A DNA stretch of 37,655 nt. It comes from JBKXSZ01 sp047017005 (lineage in GTDB: Bacteria > Bacillota > Clostridia > TANB77 > CAG-508). The notes beneath the pieces were generated by a model that saw only the letters and a program-made list of their open reading frames with translations, was not told the DNA's origin and did not search any database. The stretch lies in NCBI GenBank assembly GCA_047017005.1, contig JBKXSZ010000015.1:1-37655 (forward strand), written 5' to 3'. This document shows, one piece after another, positions 14,020 through 21,292 of this stretch (position 1 is the stretch's first letter; each line of letters opens with the position of its first letter). A program made the translations under genes and the position numbers.

Positions 14020-15285
14020 ATGAAGAATAAAAAAATTTTAATCATAATGCCTTTATTACTCTTTTGTATTCTATTACTTATCTATACATTAGCAATTCAA
14101 ACTTTTCCGAATAATCTCATTTTATTTCAAGGAGAAAAAATAAATATTGGAACCATAGTAGGTTTACAGTTAAAAGATAAGAAAAGAGGGGAAAAGGTAG
14201 AGAATTATCAGGCAGTTCAAACAAGTTCACAAGGAGAAAGTGATGTCAGCACTGAAATAGGAAATGTCGATCTAGAACTCACTCTTTTTGGAAAAATACC
14301 AGTTAAGGATGTAAATGTTAACGTAATTCCCAAAACAACAGTAATCCCAGTAGGTGATATTGTTGGATTGAAACTCTATACAAGTGGGGTATTAGTAGTG
14401 GGAATGACAGAAATCGAAGGAGAAAACAATATTTCATACAAACCATATGAAAATACAGACATAAAAGAAGGGGATATGATTGTAGAAATGAATAAAAATG
14501 AAATTACCTGTACAGCAGATTTAATTGAAGCAGTAAATGATTCTAAAGGACATACGATAGATTTAAAATTAGTACGAGAAGGTTCAATAAAAGAAAGCCA
14601 AATAACACCAGCAAAGACAGGAAAGAATGAATACAAGTTAGGATTATGGGTGAGAGATGCTGCTGCTGGAGTAGGGACAATGACTTTTTATGAACCAGAT
14701 ACAGGAATGTTTGCTGCATTGGGACATGGAATTGTTGATATTGATACCGAAAAATTAATTGATATTGCAAAAGGTGAGTTTGTAACAGCTAGCATTCAAG
14801 ATATAATAAAAGGAAAAAAAGGAGAACCCGGAAAAATACAAGGAAGTATTGAAAATCAAACCAAACTAGGAGAAGTATATAAAAATACAAATTTAGGAGT
14901 ATATGGGAAATTAACCAATAGTTTACCATTAAACATCCAAAAGAGGGATGCTTTAGAAGTAGCTCCTAGAGAAGAAATTAAATTAGGAAAAGCAACTATT
15001 TTATGTACATTAGAAAATAATCAGAAAAAAGAATATGAAGTTGAAATTGAAAAATTATATTTAAATAATAATGAAAATAATAAAAGTATGTTATTAAAAG
15101 TAATCGACCCAAAACTATTAGAAAGTACAGGAGGAATTATACAAGGAATGAGCGGAAGTCCAATTATACAAAATGGAAAACTAATAGGAGCGGTAACACA
15201 TGTTTTAGTTAATGACCCGACTACTGGTTATGGAATATTTGGAGATTTAATGATAAAACAGCTTCGAGAAGTTGAGTCAAAATAG
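14020..15285 (+). CDS. spoIVB: SpoIVB peptidase (S55 family, PDZ-containing)
   Basis: SpoIVB is secreted by the forespore into the space between the two spore membranes. There it cuts SpoIVFA and so triggers pro-sigma-K processing in the mother cell. The 421-residue product has an N-terminal signal anchor (about 6-28), a PDZ-like segment near 110-185 (DIKEGDMIVEMNKNEI), and the S55 peptidase part: LGHGI with H236, GMSGSPI with S378, and VNDPTTGYGIF with D399. The start is the ATG at 14020 after AGAAGG; an earlier in-frame TTG would add a lysine-rich stretch without a ribosome binding site. It stands alone between two terminators. I could not pick out a convincing sigma-F or sigma-G promoter. 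Confidence 0.95.
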   Translation: MKNKKILIIMPLLLFCILLLIYTLAIQTFPNNLILFQGEKINIGTIVGLQLKDKKRGEKVENYQAVQTSSQGESDVSTEIGNVDLELTLFGKIPVKDVNVNVIPKTTVIPVGDIVGLKLYTSGVLVVGMTEIEGENNISYKPYENTDIKEGDMIVEMNKNEITCTADLIEAVNDSKGHTIDLKLVREGSIKESQITPAKTGKNEYKLGLWVRDAAAGVGTMTFYEPDTGMFAALGHGIVDIDTEKLIDIAKGEFVTASIQDIIKGKKGEPGKIQGSIENQTKLGEVYKNTNLGVYGKLTNSLPLNIQKRDALEVAPREEIKLGKATILCTLENNQKKEYEVEIEKLYLNNNENNKSMLLKVIDPKLLESTGGIIQGMSGSPIIQNGKLIGAVTHVLVNDPTTGYGIFGDLMIKQLREVESK

Positions 15286-15300
15286 AAGCAAATAGAAAAG

Positions 15301-15330
15301 ACAGAAGATTTTTTTATCTTCTGTTTTTTC
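15301..15330 (+). terminator. Terminator of spoIVB
   Basis: ACAGAAGAT (15301-15309) and ATCTTCTGT (15316-15324) form a perfect 9-bp stem followed by a T-run to 15329. Confidence 0.92.
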
Positions 15331-15385
15331 TTAAAAAAGGAAAAAGAAAATGTAAGAAAATACTATAAAAGAATAAAGAGAATAT

Positions 15386-15393
15386 GGTATAAT
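15386..15393 (+). promoter_or_regulatory. Extended -10 promoter of the transglutaminase-like gene
   Basis: TATAAT (15388-15393) is preceded by TG at 15385-15386. No good -35 box stands 16-18 bp upstream, as often found with extended -10 promoters. Transcription would start about 18 nt before the ATG. Confidence 0.5.
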
Positions 15394-15417
15394 AAATATA
15401 ATAAAAGGAGAAAAAAT

Positions 15418-16560
15418 ATGGGAGAAAATCAGAAAAATAAAAGAAGTAATGTATCTAAGATTTTATTAGCAATATTAACAATTGGATTTATTTTTGCTTG
15501 TGCATTTATGAGCATTCGTATGTATCAATGGATAAAAACACAGTTTTTAGATGAAGAAGTAGGAAGTATGGAATTAAATCCATTTGATTTGGAAGAAACA
15601 AATACGATTTCAAAAACAGAGATAGGAAATGCAGAAAATCCATATAGTAAAGTACAACAAGGTCAAGAAGTAGTACAGAATACATATACAGAAAATCAAT
15701 ATTATTATATGCAATTAGATGATACTGGAAAAGTAGTTTATAATGGGATTAATCAGAGTATAGAGCAAATGAAATCAGGAACTCATACGGTAGATTATAA
15801 AAGAAGTTTTGATTTTTTACTAAAACAACAAGGTGGAGAAGAAAAATTAGGGAAAGCTTTTCAGTCAGCTTGGGATGCATTTTTATTAGACCATCCAGAA
15901 GTATTTTATATTGACGCATCCAGAGTTAATTTATCCATTATCAGTATTACAAGAGGAAATAGTGTACATTATGAAGTAACAATGGGACCAAAGGAGGGTG
16001 CCTCTTATTTAGCAGATGGATTTACTTCAGAAGATCAAGTAAATCAAGCAATTAGTCAAATCGAAGGAATGCGTAATGAAATTATAGGAAAAATACAACG
16101 AAAAGATACGTATTCCCAAATCTTAGCAGTACATGATTATTTAGTAGATTCTTTGGAATATGATATTAGTTTACAAAAGCCAAACATCTATAATATATAT
16201 GGATCTTTTATTAATAAAACGGTGGTATGTGAAGGATATGCTAAATCGTTTAAATACTTATTAGATGGATTGAAAATTCCATGTATTATTGTAAGTGGAA
16301 ATGCTACTGACTCAGATGGAAAGTCAGAAAGCCATGCATGGAATTATGTTCGATTAGAACAAAATTGGTATGGCACAGACACTACATGGGACGATCCAAT
16401 TATCGAAGGGGGAGGAAAGTTAACGAAACAAATGCGATATAAATATTTCTTAAAGGGAAGTGATGCTTTTGCAAAATCGCATACACCAGATGGAAATATA
16501 TCAGGAGCAGGAATGATATTCGAATATCCAACCTTGAGTAACACGAATTATAAACCATAA
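15418..16560 (+). CDS. Membrane-anchored transglutaminase-like protein
   Basis: Bacterial transglutaminase-fold proteins act as cysteine proteases, peptide cyclases or cross-linkers on the cell surface. The 380-residue product has an N-terminal basic stretch and one helix (about 14-34), so the enzyme part lies outside the membrane. The catalytic set is visible: C271 in VVCEGYAKSFKYLL, H306 in ESHAWNYV and D321 in YGTDTTWDDP. A linker region at 40-110 is rich in Glu, Asn and Gln. The gene is a separate unit with its own promoter and terminator, though it follows SpoIVB and the Tad-like block. The substrate is unknown; wall proteins or the pilin-like proteins are possible but unproven. Confidence 0.85.
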   Translation: MGENQKNKRSNVSKILLAILTIGFIFACAFMSIRMYQWIKTQFLDEEVGSMELNPFDLEETNTISKTEIGNAENPYSKVQQGQEVVQNTYTENQYYYMQLDDTGKVVYNGINQSIEQMKSGTHTVDYKRSFDFLLKQQGGEEKLGKAFQSAWDAFLLDHPEVFYIDASRVNLSIISITRGNSVHYEVTMGPKEGASYLADGFTSEDQVNQAISQIEGMRNEIIGKIQRKDTYSQILAVHDYLVDSLEYDISLQKPNIYNIYGSFINKTVVCEGYAKSFKYLLDGLKIPCIIVSGNATDSDGKSESHAWNYVRLEQNWYGTDTTWDDPIIEGGGKLTKQMRYKYFLKGSDAFAKSHTPDGNISGAGMIFEYPTLSNTNYKP

Positions 16561-16612
16561 ATAAGACAATGAAAATGTGTAAATTCAGAACTTAAAATAT
16601 AATATAAAATAG

Positions 16613-16646
16613 AAAGATAATACCTATGCTTTAGGTATTATCTTTT
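16613..16646. terminator. Bidirectional terminator between convergent genes
   Basis: A 13-bp stem (about 16614-16626 with 16632-16644) around a TGCTT loop is followed by a T-rich tract. It serves the plus-strand transglutaminase gene and, read from the other side, murC, whose stop lies 16 nt away. Confidence 0.85.
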
Positions 16647-16661
16647 ACTTTACATTTTATA

Positions 16662-18047
16662 CTATTTATTTTTCATTAATCTAGGACCAATATTCGTAAC
16701 AGTACCAGCACCTAAAGTAAGAACAATATCACCAGGAAGAGTATGATCTTTTAAGTAAGAAACAATTTCATCAAACTTTGGCATATAAAGAGCAGATTTT
16801 CCAAGAGAATGTAATTTATCTACTAAATCTTTTGAAGAAATAGCATAAGTATTTGTTTCTCTAGCTGCATAAATATCTGTTACAATAACATGGTCATAAG
16901 AAAGTAAAGCATTTGCAAACTCATTTAATAAGTTTTTAGTTCTGCTATAGGTATGTGGTTGGAAAACAACCCAAGATTTATTGTATTTTTTATTCTTCAA
17001 AGCAAGGGCTGTTGCTTGTATCTCAGTTGGATGATGTCCATAATCATCATATACATTTACATTATGAAATGAACCAACATATTCAAAACGGCGATGTGCT
17101 CCTGTGAATTTCTTTAAACCTGCTGCAATGTGGTCTTTTGAAATTCCGTATTCATGGCAAAGAGCAATACAAGCTAAACTATTTAAAACATTATGCATAC
17201 CCGGAACAGATAATATGATATGTTTATAAAAAGTATCATTATGGTAAGCATCATAACTAGCAAAACCATTATCATTAAAAACAATAGATTTAGCAGTAAA
17301 ATTAGCTTTACTATTTTTAATGCCATATGTTACTTTTCTTGCAGTAGTTTGTTTCCCTAAAGCAATACAATTAGAATCATCTGCATTTAATACCAATAAT
17401 CCATCGTCTGGAATTAATTTTACATATTTAACAAAGGCATTAACGATATTATCAAATGTTTTAAAATAGTCTAAATGGTCATTATCAATATTTAAAATAA
17501 CTTCTGCCTTCGGTCTAAATTTTAAAAAACTTTCTACATATTCACAAGCTTCGATAATAAAATGTTCACTATTTCCAACACGATAATTACCATCAATTTG
17601 TTTTAAGAAAGCACCAACTTGAATAGAAGGGTCTAAATTTCCTTCTAGAAAACATAAAGAAATCATGGAAGTAGTGGTTGTTTTTCCATGTGTTCCTGAA
17701 ATACCTATGGTATCTTGATAAGACTTCGTTAGTTCTCCTAAAAAAGTAGCTCTTTCAATTAATGGAATATTTAATTCCTTTGCTTTTTGCATTTCAATAT
17801 CATCTTCTTTGATAGCAGCAGTATAAACAACAGCATCTGCTTTTGAAAGACTATCTAAATCATGACCGATAGTAACGGGAATATGATGTTCGATTAATTT
17901 ATCTGTTACCTCAGATGGATATAAGTCAGAACCTGTTACTTCAAAGCCCCAATTTTTTAATATCTCAGCAATACCACTCATACTGATACCACCAATACCA
18001 ATCATATGTATATGTTTATATTTTTTTATATTATCTATATTAGCCAA
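16662..18047 (-). CDS. murC: UDP-N-acetylmuramate--L-alanine ligase
   Basis: MurC adds L-alanine to UDP-MurNAc with ATP, the first step of the peptidoglycan stem peptide, in the cytoplasm. The 461-residue product shows the Mur ligase plan: an N-terminal nucleotide-binding fold with HMIGIGGISMSGIAEIL (14-30), the ATP loop GTHGKTTTT at 118-126, the central ENxxH-type region with IIEACEYVESFL and NIDNDHLDYF, and the C-terminal domain with YDDYGHHPTEI and FQPHTYSRT. These last two motifs are diagnostic for MurC. It starts with TTG, seven bases after GAGGAGG. The gene stands alone here rather than in a division cluster. A promoter could not be fixed with confidence. Confidence 0.98.
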   Translation of the reverse strand: MANIDNIKKYKHIHMIGIGGISMSGIAEILKNWGFEVTGSDLYPSEVTDKLIEHHIPVTIGHDLDSLSKADAVVYTAAIKEDDIEMQKAKELNIPLIERATFLGELTKSYQDTIGISGTHGKTTTTSMISLCFLEGNLDPSIQVGAFLKQIDGNYRVGNSEHFIIEACEYVESFLKFRPKAEVILNIDNDHLDYFKTFDNIVNAFVKYVKLIPDDGLLVLNADDSNCIALGKQTTARKVTYGIKNSKANFTAKSIVFNDNGFASYDAYHNDTFYKHIILSVPGMHNVLNSLACIALCHEYGISKDHIAAGLKKFTGAHRRFEYVGSFHNVNVYDDYGHHPTEIQATALALKNKKYNKSWVVFQPHTYSRTKNLLNEFANALLSYDHVIVTDIYAARETNTYAISSKDLVDKLHSLGKSALYMPKFDEIVSYLKDHTLPGDIVLTLGAGTVTNIGPRLMKNK

Positions 18048-18214
18048 AGTTAAGCCTCCTCTAGTTTTATGTGCTTTTGTATTTTTGCTTTTTTATCTGT
18101 ACTATTATTCTATATTTAAGAGTACCCGCAATCTATTACAAATTAACAGTAAGATTATACACTTATTTGGGCTATATTTCAATAAGAATCTGATAACTTA
18201 TTATATGAAAAAGA

Positions 18215-18252
18215 AAATAAATTCGTGAAAAATAAACGAATTTATTTTTTTT
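18215..18252. terminator. Terminator-like hairpin without an evident upstream gene
   Basis: A 12-bp perfect stem (18215-18226 with 18236-18247) has a 9-nt loop and runs into eight T. It lies between the divergent murC and spoVG genes, just before the spoVG promoter, where no transcript is expected to end. The flanking A-run makes it workable on the minus strand as well. The rest of 18048-18214 shows no gene. Confidence 0.65.
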
Positions 18253-18262
18253 GAAAAAAAGA

Positions 18263-18291
18263 GAAGGAAAAAATATATTTATGACGAATAA
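18263..18291 (+). promoter_or_regulatory. Sigma-H promoter of spoVG
   Basis: GAAGGAAAA (18263-18271) matches the sigma-H -35 consensus RNAGGAWWW. GACGAATAA (18283-18291), 11 bp further on, matches RNNGAATWW. spoVG is the classic sigma-H target in Bacillus, so sequence and context agree. Transcription would begin near 18298. Confidence 0.85.
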
Positions 18292-18296
18292 TATAC

Positions 18297-18342
18297 TTGT
18301 ACATAAAAAATATAATTTTGGTTATATTATACCTATGTACAA
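18297..18342 (+). other. Nested hairpin at the 5' end of the spoVG message
   Basis: TTGTACATA (18297-18305) and TATGTACAA (18334-18342) pair perfectly, and inside them AATATAA (18309-18315) pairs with TTATATT (18322-18328). The structure starts at the predicted first transcribed base and ends about 17 nt before the ribosome binding site. Confidence 0.6.
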
Positions 18343-18372
18343 AATATTATAACTTTGGAAGGCGGTGCTCAA

Positions 18373-18660
18373 ATGCAAATAACAGATGTACGTTTAAGAA
18401 AAGTAAATTCAGAAAACAGAATGAAAGCTGTTGCTTCTGTAACATTCGATAATGAATTCGTAGTTCATGATATCAAAGTTATCGAAAGTCAAAATGGATT
18501 ATTTATTGCTATGCCTAGCAGAAAAACTCCAAACGGAGAATTCAAGGATATAGCTCATCCAATCAATGCTGACACTAGAGAGAAGATTCAAAAAGCTATT
18601 TTAGAAGCTTATGAAGCTCCAGAAACTGAAGAGGCTTCTTCAGAAGAATCAGCTGAATAA
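18373..18660 (+). CDS. spoVG: SpoVG, RNA/DNA-binding regulatory protein
   Basis: SpoVG is a small nucleic-acid-binding protein. It affects cortex formation and septation in sporulating Bacillus and acts as a global regulator in other Firmicutes. The product (95 aa from the ATG at 18373) opens MQITDVRLRKVNSENRMKAVASVTFD and contains FVVHDIKVIE, GLFIAMPSRKTPNGEFKDIAHPIN and TREKIQKAILEAYE, the full conserved core. The acidic tail (ETEEASSEESAE) is variable in the family. The start is preceded by GGAAGGCGGTG. The gene is monocistronic with a sigma-H promoter and its own terminator. Confidence 0.97.
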   Translation: MQITDVRLRKVNSENRMKAVASVTFDNEFVVHDIKVIESQNGLFIAMPSRKTPNGEFKDIAHPINADTREKIQKAILEAYEAPETEEASSEESAE

Positions 18661-18676
18661 TTAAAAATAGATAAAT

Positions 18677-18707
18677 AAAAAGATACTTAGTTTCTAGGTA
18701 TCTTTTT
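18677..18707 (+). terminator. Terminator of spoVG
   Basis: The 14 bases at 18677-18690 pair with 18694-18707 with one G-U across a TTT loop, and the 3' arm ends in five T. Confidence 0.88.
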
Positions 18708-18770
18708 GTATGTATGGCAAGTGTGAGAGCAAGATGATGAAAATCCAAGAAAGAAGTATTATAAATTAAT

Positions 18771-18811
18771 AAGATGAAAAAAACTCCTAGAAAGGGAGTT
18801 TTTTTCATCTT
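18771..18811. terminator. Bidirectional terminator at the end of the dipeptidase gene
   Basis: A perfect 17-bp stem (18771-18787 with 18795-18811) has an A-run in one arm and a T-run in the other, so it works in both directions. The stop codon of the minus-strand gene (18810) lies inside the stem. Confidence 0.88.
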
Positions 18812-20222
18812 ATTTTGCAAGTTCATAAATAGCTCTAGCATATACTTTACTTGCTGCTATCAAATTATCAATTTTAATATATTCATCTGCTTGATGACAC
18901 ATATCAACATGACCTGGCATATTAGCACCAAAAGAAATACAATTTTGGAAAGCTCTTGCATAAGTTGCTCCACCAATAGCAATAGGTTCTGCATTTTGTC
19001 CTGTTACTTCATTGAAAATATTGCAAAGAGTAGTAACTAAGCTATTGTCTTTAGGAATATATAATGGAGCTTTTTTTTCAGGAGTCCAAATAGACATCTC
19101 TTTCTTGTTTTTTATTATTTCTTCAAAACGATTTTCTATTTTATCAAAAGGAATGGTAACTGGGATTCGTAGGTTCATACCAATTTGAATAAAGTTTTCG
19201 TAAAAGTTAAATTTTCCTACATTTAAAGTTAATTTCCCAGATTCATCTGTATAACTAATACCGAGTTTTTTTCCAGAATAGTCATCTCCAATATATTGAT
19301 AAAAAGTATCAATAATATCTAGTTTTACATTGTATGTATAGAATAAATCGCGAAGAACAATAAGAAGGTGGGAAATGGCATTTACTCCTAAATCTGGATG
19401 AGCACTGTGAGCAGCTATTCCATGAGCAGTAATTTTTACATGTTCATCCGTAGAGCGATAAATATCAATTTCGTATTTATGCTTTGCTACAATTTCCTTT
19501 ATTACTTGAATGCAATTTCCCATTTTTATTTTTTCTTTATTAATTTTTAAGATAACGCTACACATTTTAGGGACAACATTAATAGCGTTATTTCCACAAT
19601 CAATAGATTTTATACGAATAATATCGGTATTGTGATTGGTGTAGTCTTGTTTTAAATAAGTCGTTAAAATTCCTTTTTCTGCATAAATACAAGGAAAGTC
19701 TGCATCTGGACTAAAACCAACAGTTGGAGCTTCTTCATGTTCTTTATAGTAGTTGATGCATTTCCAGTCTTTTTCTTCATTTAAGCCGACAATAAGACGG
19801 ATACGCTTTTGGACTTTTACAGTATCGGCTACTGCTTTCATAGCATATAGAGCAGCAATAACAGGTCCTTTATCATCAATGGCACCACGACCATAGATAC
19901 GACTATCTTCTATTGTTGGTTGAAAAGGAGGGTATTCCCAATCTTCTCTAATAGCAGGAACAACATCTAAATGGCCAATAATTCCTACTAATTCTTTGCC
20001 TTCCCCAAATTCTGCATATCCGCAATATCCATCAATATTTTTGGTACGAAATCCTAGTCCAGAAGCTAAAGATAAGAAATATTCTAAGGCTTCTTTACAG
20101 GGGACTCCAAAAGGAGCTTCTTTTGATTTTGGGTTATATTCGGATATGCTAGGGAAAGTAATAAGCTTAGAGCAAGTTTTTATCATATCTTGCTTTAAAT
20201 TTTCTATTTTATCATCAAACAT
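18810..20222 (-). CDS. pepV: PepV-type dipeptidase (M20 family)
   Basis: PepV enzymes are cytoplasmic dinuclear zinc dipeptidases that split dipeptides from peptide uptake or turnover. The 470-residue product has the metal ligands in order: H84 and D86 in GHLDVVP, D116 in GRGAIDDKG, the catalytic Glu and ligand in LNEEKDWKCI (149-150), an Asp in SPDADFP, and a C-terminal MCHQADEY. The inserted lid domain of PepV accounts for the length. The start at 20222 is preferred over the ATG nine bases upstream, because AAGGATGG then has normal spacing. It is a single gene facing spoVG tail to tail. A related M20 activity is possible. Confidence 0.9.
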   Translation of the reverse strand: MFDDKIENLKQDMIKTCSKLITFPSISEYNPKSKEAPFGVPCKEALEYFLSLASGLGFRTKNIDGYCGYAEFGEGKELVGIIGHLDVVPAIREDWEYPPFQPTIEDSRIYGRGAIDDKGPVIAALYAMKAVADTVKVQKRIRLIVGLNEEKDWKCINYYKEHEEAPTVGFSPDADFPCIYAEKGILTTYLKQDYTNHNTDIIRIKSIDCGNNAINVVPKMCSVILKINKEKIKMGNCIQVIKEIVAKHKYEIDIYRSTDEHVKITAHGIAAHSAHPDLGVNAISHLLIVLRDLFYTYNVKLDIIDTFYQYIGDDYSGKKLGISYTDESGKLTLNVGKFNFYENFIQIGMNLRIPVTIPFDKIENRFEEIIKNKKEMSIWTPEKKAPLYIPKDNSLVTTLCNIFNEVTGQNAEPIAIGGATYARAFQNCISFGANMPGHVDMCHQADEYIKIDNLIAASKVYARAIYELAK

Positions 20223-20273
20223 GTAATCCATCCTTTCTTATACAAAATAAATTTTTCTCTATTTTGTATCTAT

Positions 20274-20279
20274 AGTATA
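20274..20279 (-). promoter_or_regulatory. Possible -10 box of the dipeptidase gene
   Basis: TATACT on the minus strand lies about 50 nt before the start codon. No good -35 is seen at 16-18 bp. An ACAAAATA/TATTTTGT inverted repeat (20242-20249, 20260-20267) lies in the leader. Confidence 0.3.
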
Positions 20280-20362
20280 TACTAAATTCTATTAAAAGGA
20301 AAGAAGAAGTAGAAGAGCGAAAATAAAAAATCACACAATAGTTACAAACAGAGAAAATAGAA

Positions 20363-20391
20363 TTGACATAATGCCAGAATGGAGATATAAT
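20363..20391 (+). promoter_or_regulatory. Consensus sigma-A promoter of the gene at 20483
   Basis: TTGACA (20363-20368) and TATAAT (20386-20391) are both perfect and exactly 17 bp apart. Transcription should start near 20398, giving an 85-nt leader. Confidence 0.92.
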
Positions 20392-20416
20392 ATAAACACT
20401 TCTAATATAATGGCAT

Positions 20417-20474
20417 ATTTCTCCTGAACTTAACATTGAGAAATGGGCATCTTGGTAGAAGACTTTCTGAGGAG
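20417..20474 (+). promoter_or_regulatory. Leader with possible alternative pairing around the ribosome binding site
   Basis: ATTTCTC (20417-20423) can pair with GAGAAAT (20438-20444). Alternatively CTCCT (20421-20425) can pair with AGGAG (20470-20474) in the ribosome binding site. The two pairings exclude each other. A switching role is speculative. Confidence 0.3.
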
Positions 20475-20482
20475 GTAAAAAC

Positions 20483-20953
20483 ATGAAAGAAGTAGACATT
20501 ACCGATTTAAGCATTAAAGAAATTGCAAAGAATTATTTGAAAGGTTCTAAAGCTACTATTTACAAAGGAGACTTAGTAAAACTAGTAGGAAGAGCAAGAA
20601 GAAAGGAAGCGGCACAGATAAAAGTTGAAAAGTCTATTATTATACGAAAGACAGAAGGAACAGCTACTTTAGTGTATAAGCAACAGGCAAATGGCCTTTA
20701 TCAAATGGAAAATACGGAGCTTTATAATTCAGAAGAGGAGTTAAATGAATTAGTCTTAAATCTCGAAGATTTAAGTTTGAAAAAAGAAGCAAACATTATA
20801 CGAATTCAGATACCAAATGCAGAAATTGTATTCGGACGTAAGAATATGGAGTCGAATGACTTTGCAATGATTAAGGCTGCAGTATATGAAGGTAGCGGTT
20901 ATATCAACACATTATTTAATGCGCAAGAGGAAGATGTTTTAATTTATGAATAA
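20483..20953 (+). CDS. Hypothetical cytoplasmic protein (156 aa)
   Basis: The product starts MKEVDITDLSIKEIAKNYLKGSKATIYKGDLVKLVGRARRKEAAQIKVEK. It has no membrane helix or signal and no motif I recognise. An N-terminal helix and a basic patch (RARRKEAAQIK, about 37-47) are followed by an acidic stretch (YNSEEELNELVLNLEDL, 80-96) and a beta-rich C-terminal part. GAGGAGG lies seven bases before ATG. The perfect promoter and the tight terminator overlapping the stop codon mark it as a separate, probably well expressed gene. The basic patch could suit RNA or DNA contact, but I do not assign a function. Confidence 0.8.
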   Translation: MKEVDITDLSIKEIAKNYLKGSKATIYKGDLVKLVGRARRKEAAQIKVEKSIIIRKTEGTATLVYKQQANGLYQMENTELYNSEEELNELVLNLEDLSLKKEANIIRIQIPNAEIVFGRKNMESNDFAMIKAAVYEGSGYINTLFNAQEEDVLIYE

Positions 20954-20978
20954 GGGAGAGGATTCTCTCTTATTTTTT
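20951..20978 (+). terminator. Terminator overlapping the stop codon of the gene at 20483
   Basis: TAAGGGAG (20951-20958) pairs with CTCTCTTA (20965-20972) with one G-U, followed by six T. The stem begins with the stop codon itself. Confidence 0.8.
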
Positions 20979-21002
20979 ATGAATAAATATTTTAAAATAA
21001 GA

Positions 21003-21016
21003 AAGCTGAAAAAAGC
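21003..21016 (+). repeat. Direct repeat flanking the insertion sequence, left copy
   Basis: AAGCTGAAAAAAGC is identical to 22674-22687. It adjoins the left terminal repeat and is the candidate target-site duplication. Confidence 0.65.
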
Positions 21017-21043
21017 GTCAAGTGAAAAGTTAAAAGCAATTCT
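21017..21043 (+). repeat. Left terminal inverted repeat of the IS30-type element
   Basis: It opens GTCAAGTGAAAAG and ends in TAAAAGCAATTCT. It matches the complement of 22646-22672 at 23 of 27 positions. Confidence 0.65.
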
Positions 21044-21049
21044 GTAAAG

Positions 21050-21187
21050 TAAATGCAATTTGTACGATTAAATGCAGTTTGAAAGCAATATTTTTATCTT
21101 AAAGTATTGCTTTTTTCTAGTTTATTCTGTAAAATTAAAGTATAAATTCAAAAAAATTTGCATAACAAACAAGCCAAATTGCATTTA
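21050..21187. repeat. Inverted 13-bp motif copies in the left end of the element
   Basis: TAAATGCAATTTG at 21050-21062 recurs inverted at 21175-21187, and a near copy, TAAATGCAGTTTG, is at 21069-21081. A degenerate copy lies near the right end (about 22590-22609). They may be transposase binding sites. Between them sits a hairpin (21082-21094 with 21101-21113) followed by six T, a terminator for plus-strand transcription entering the element. Confidence 0.5.
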
Positions 21188-21292
21188 ATTTTTTTAGGGT
21201 AAAAGTAAAAGCTATTTGACTCTAGTTGTATAGATATTTGATTGTGCAAATGTTTTTGATTATTTGTTTATCTTTTTTCAATCATAAAGATA

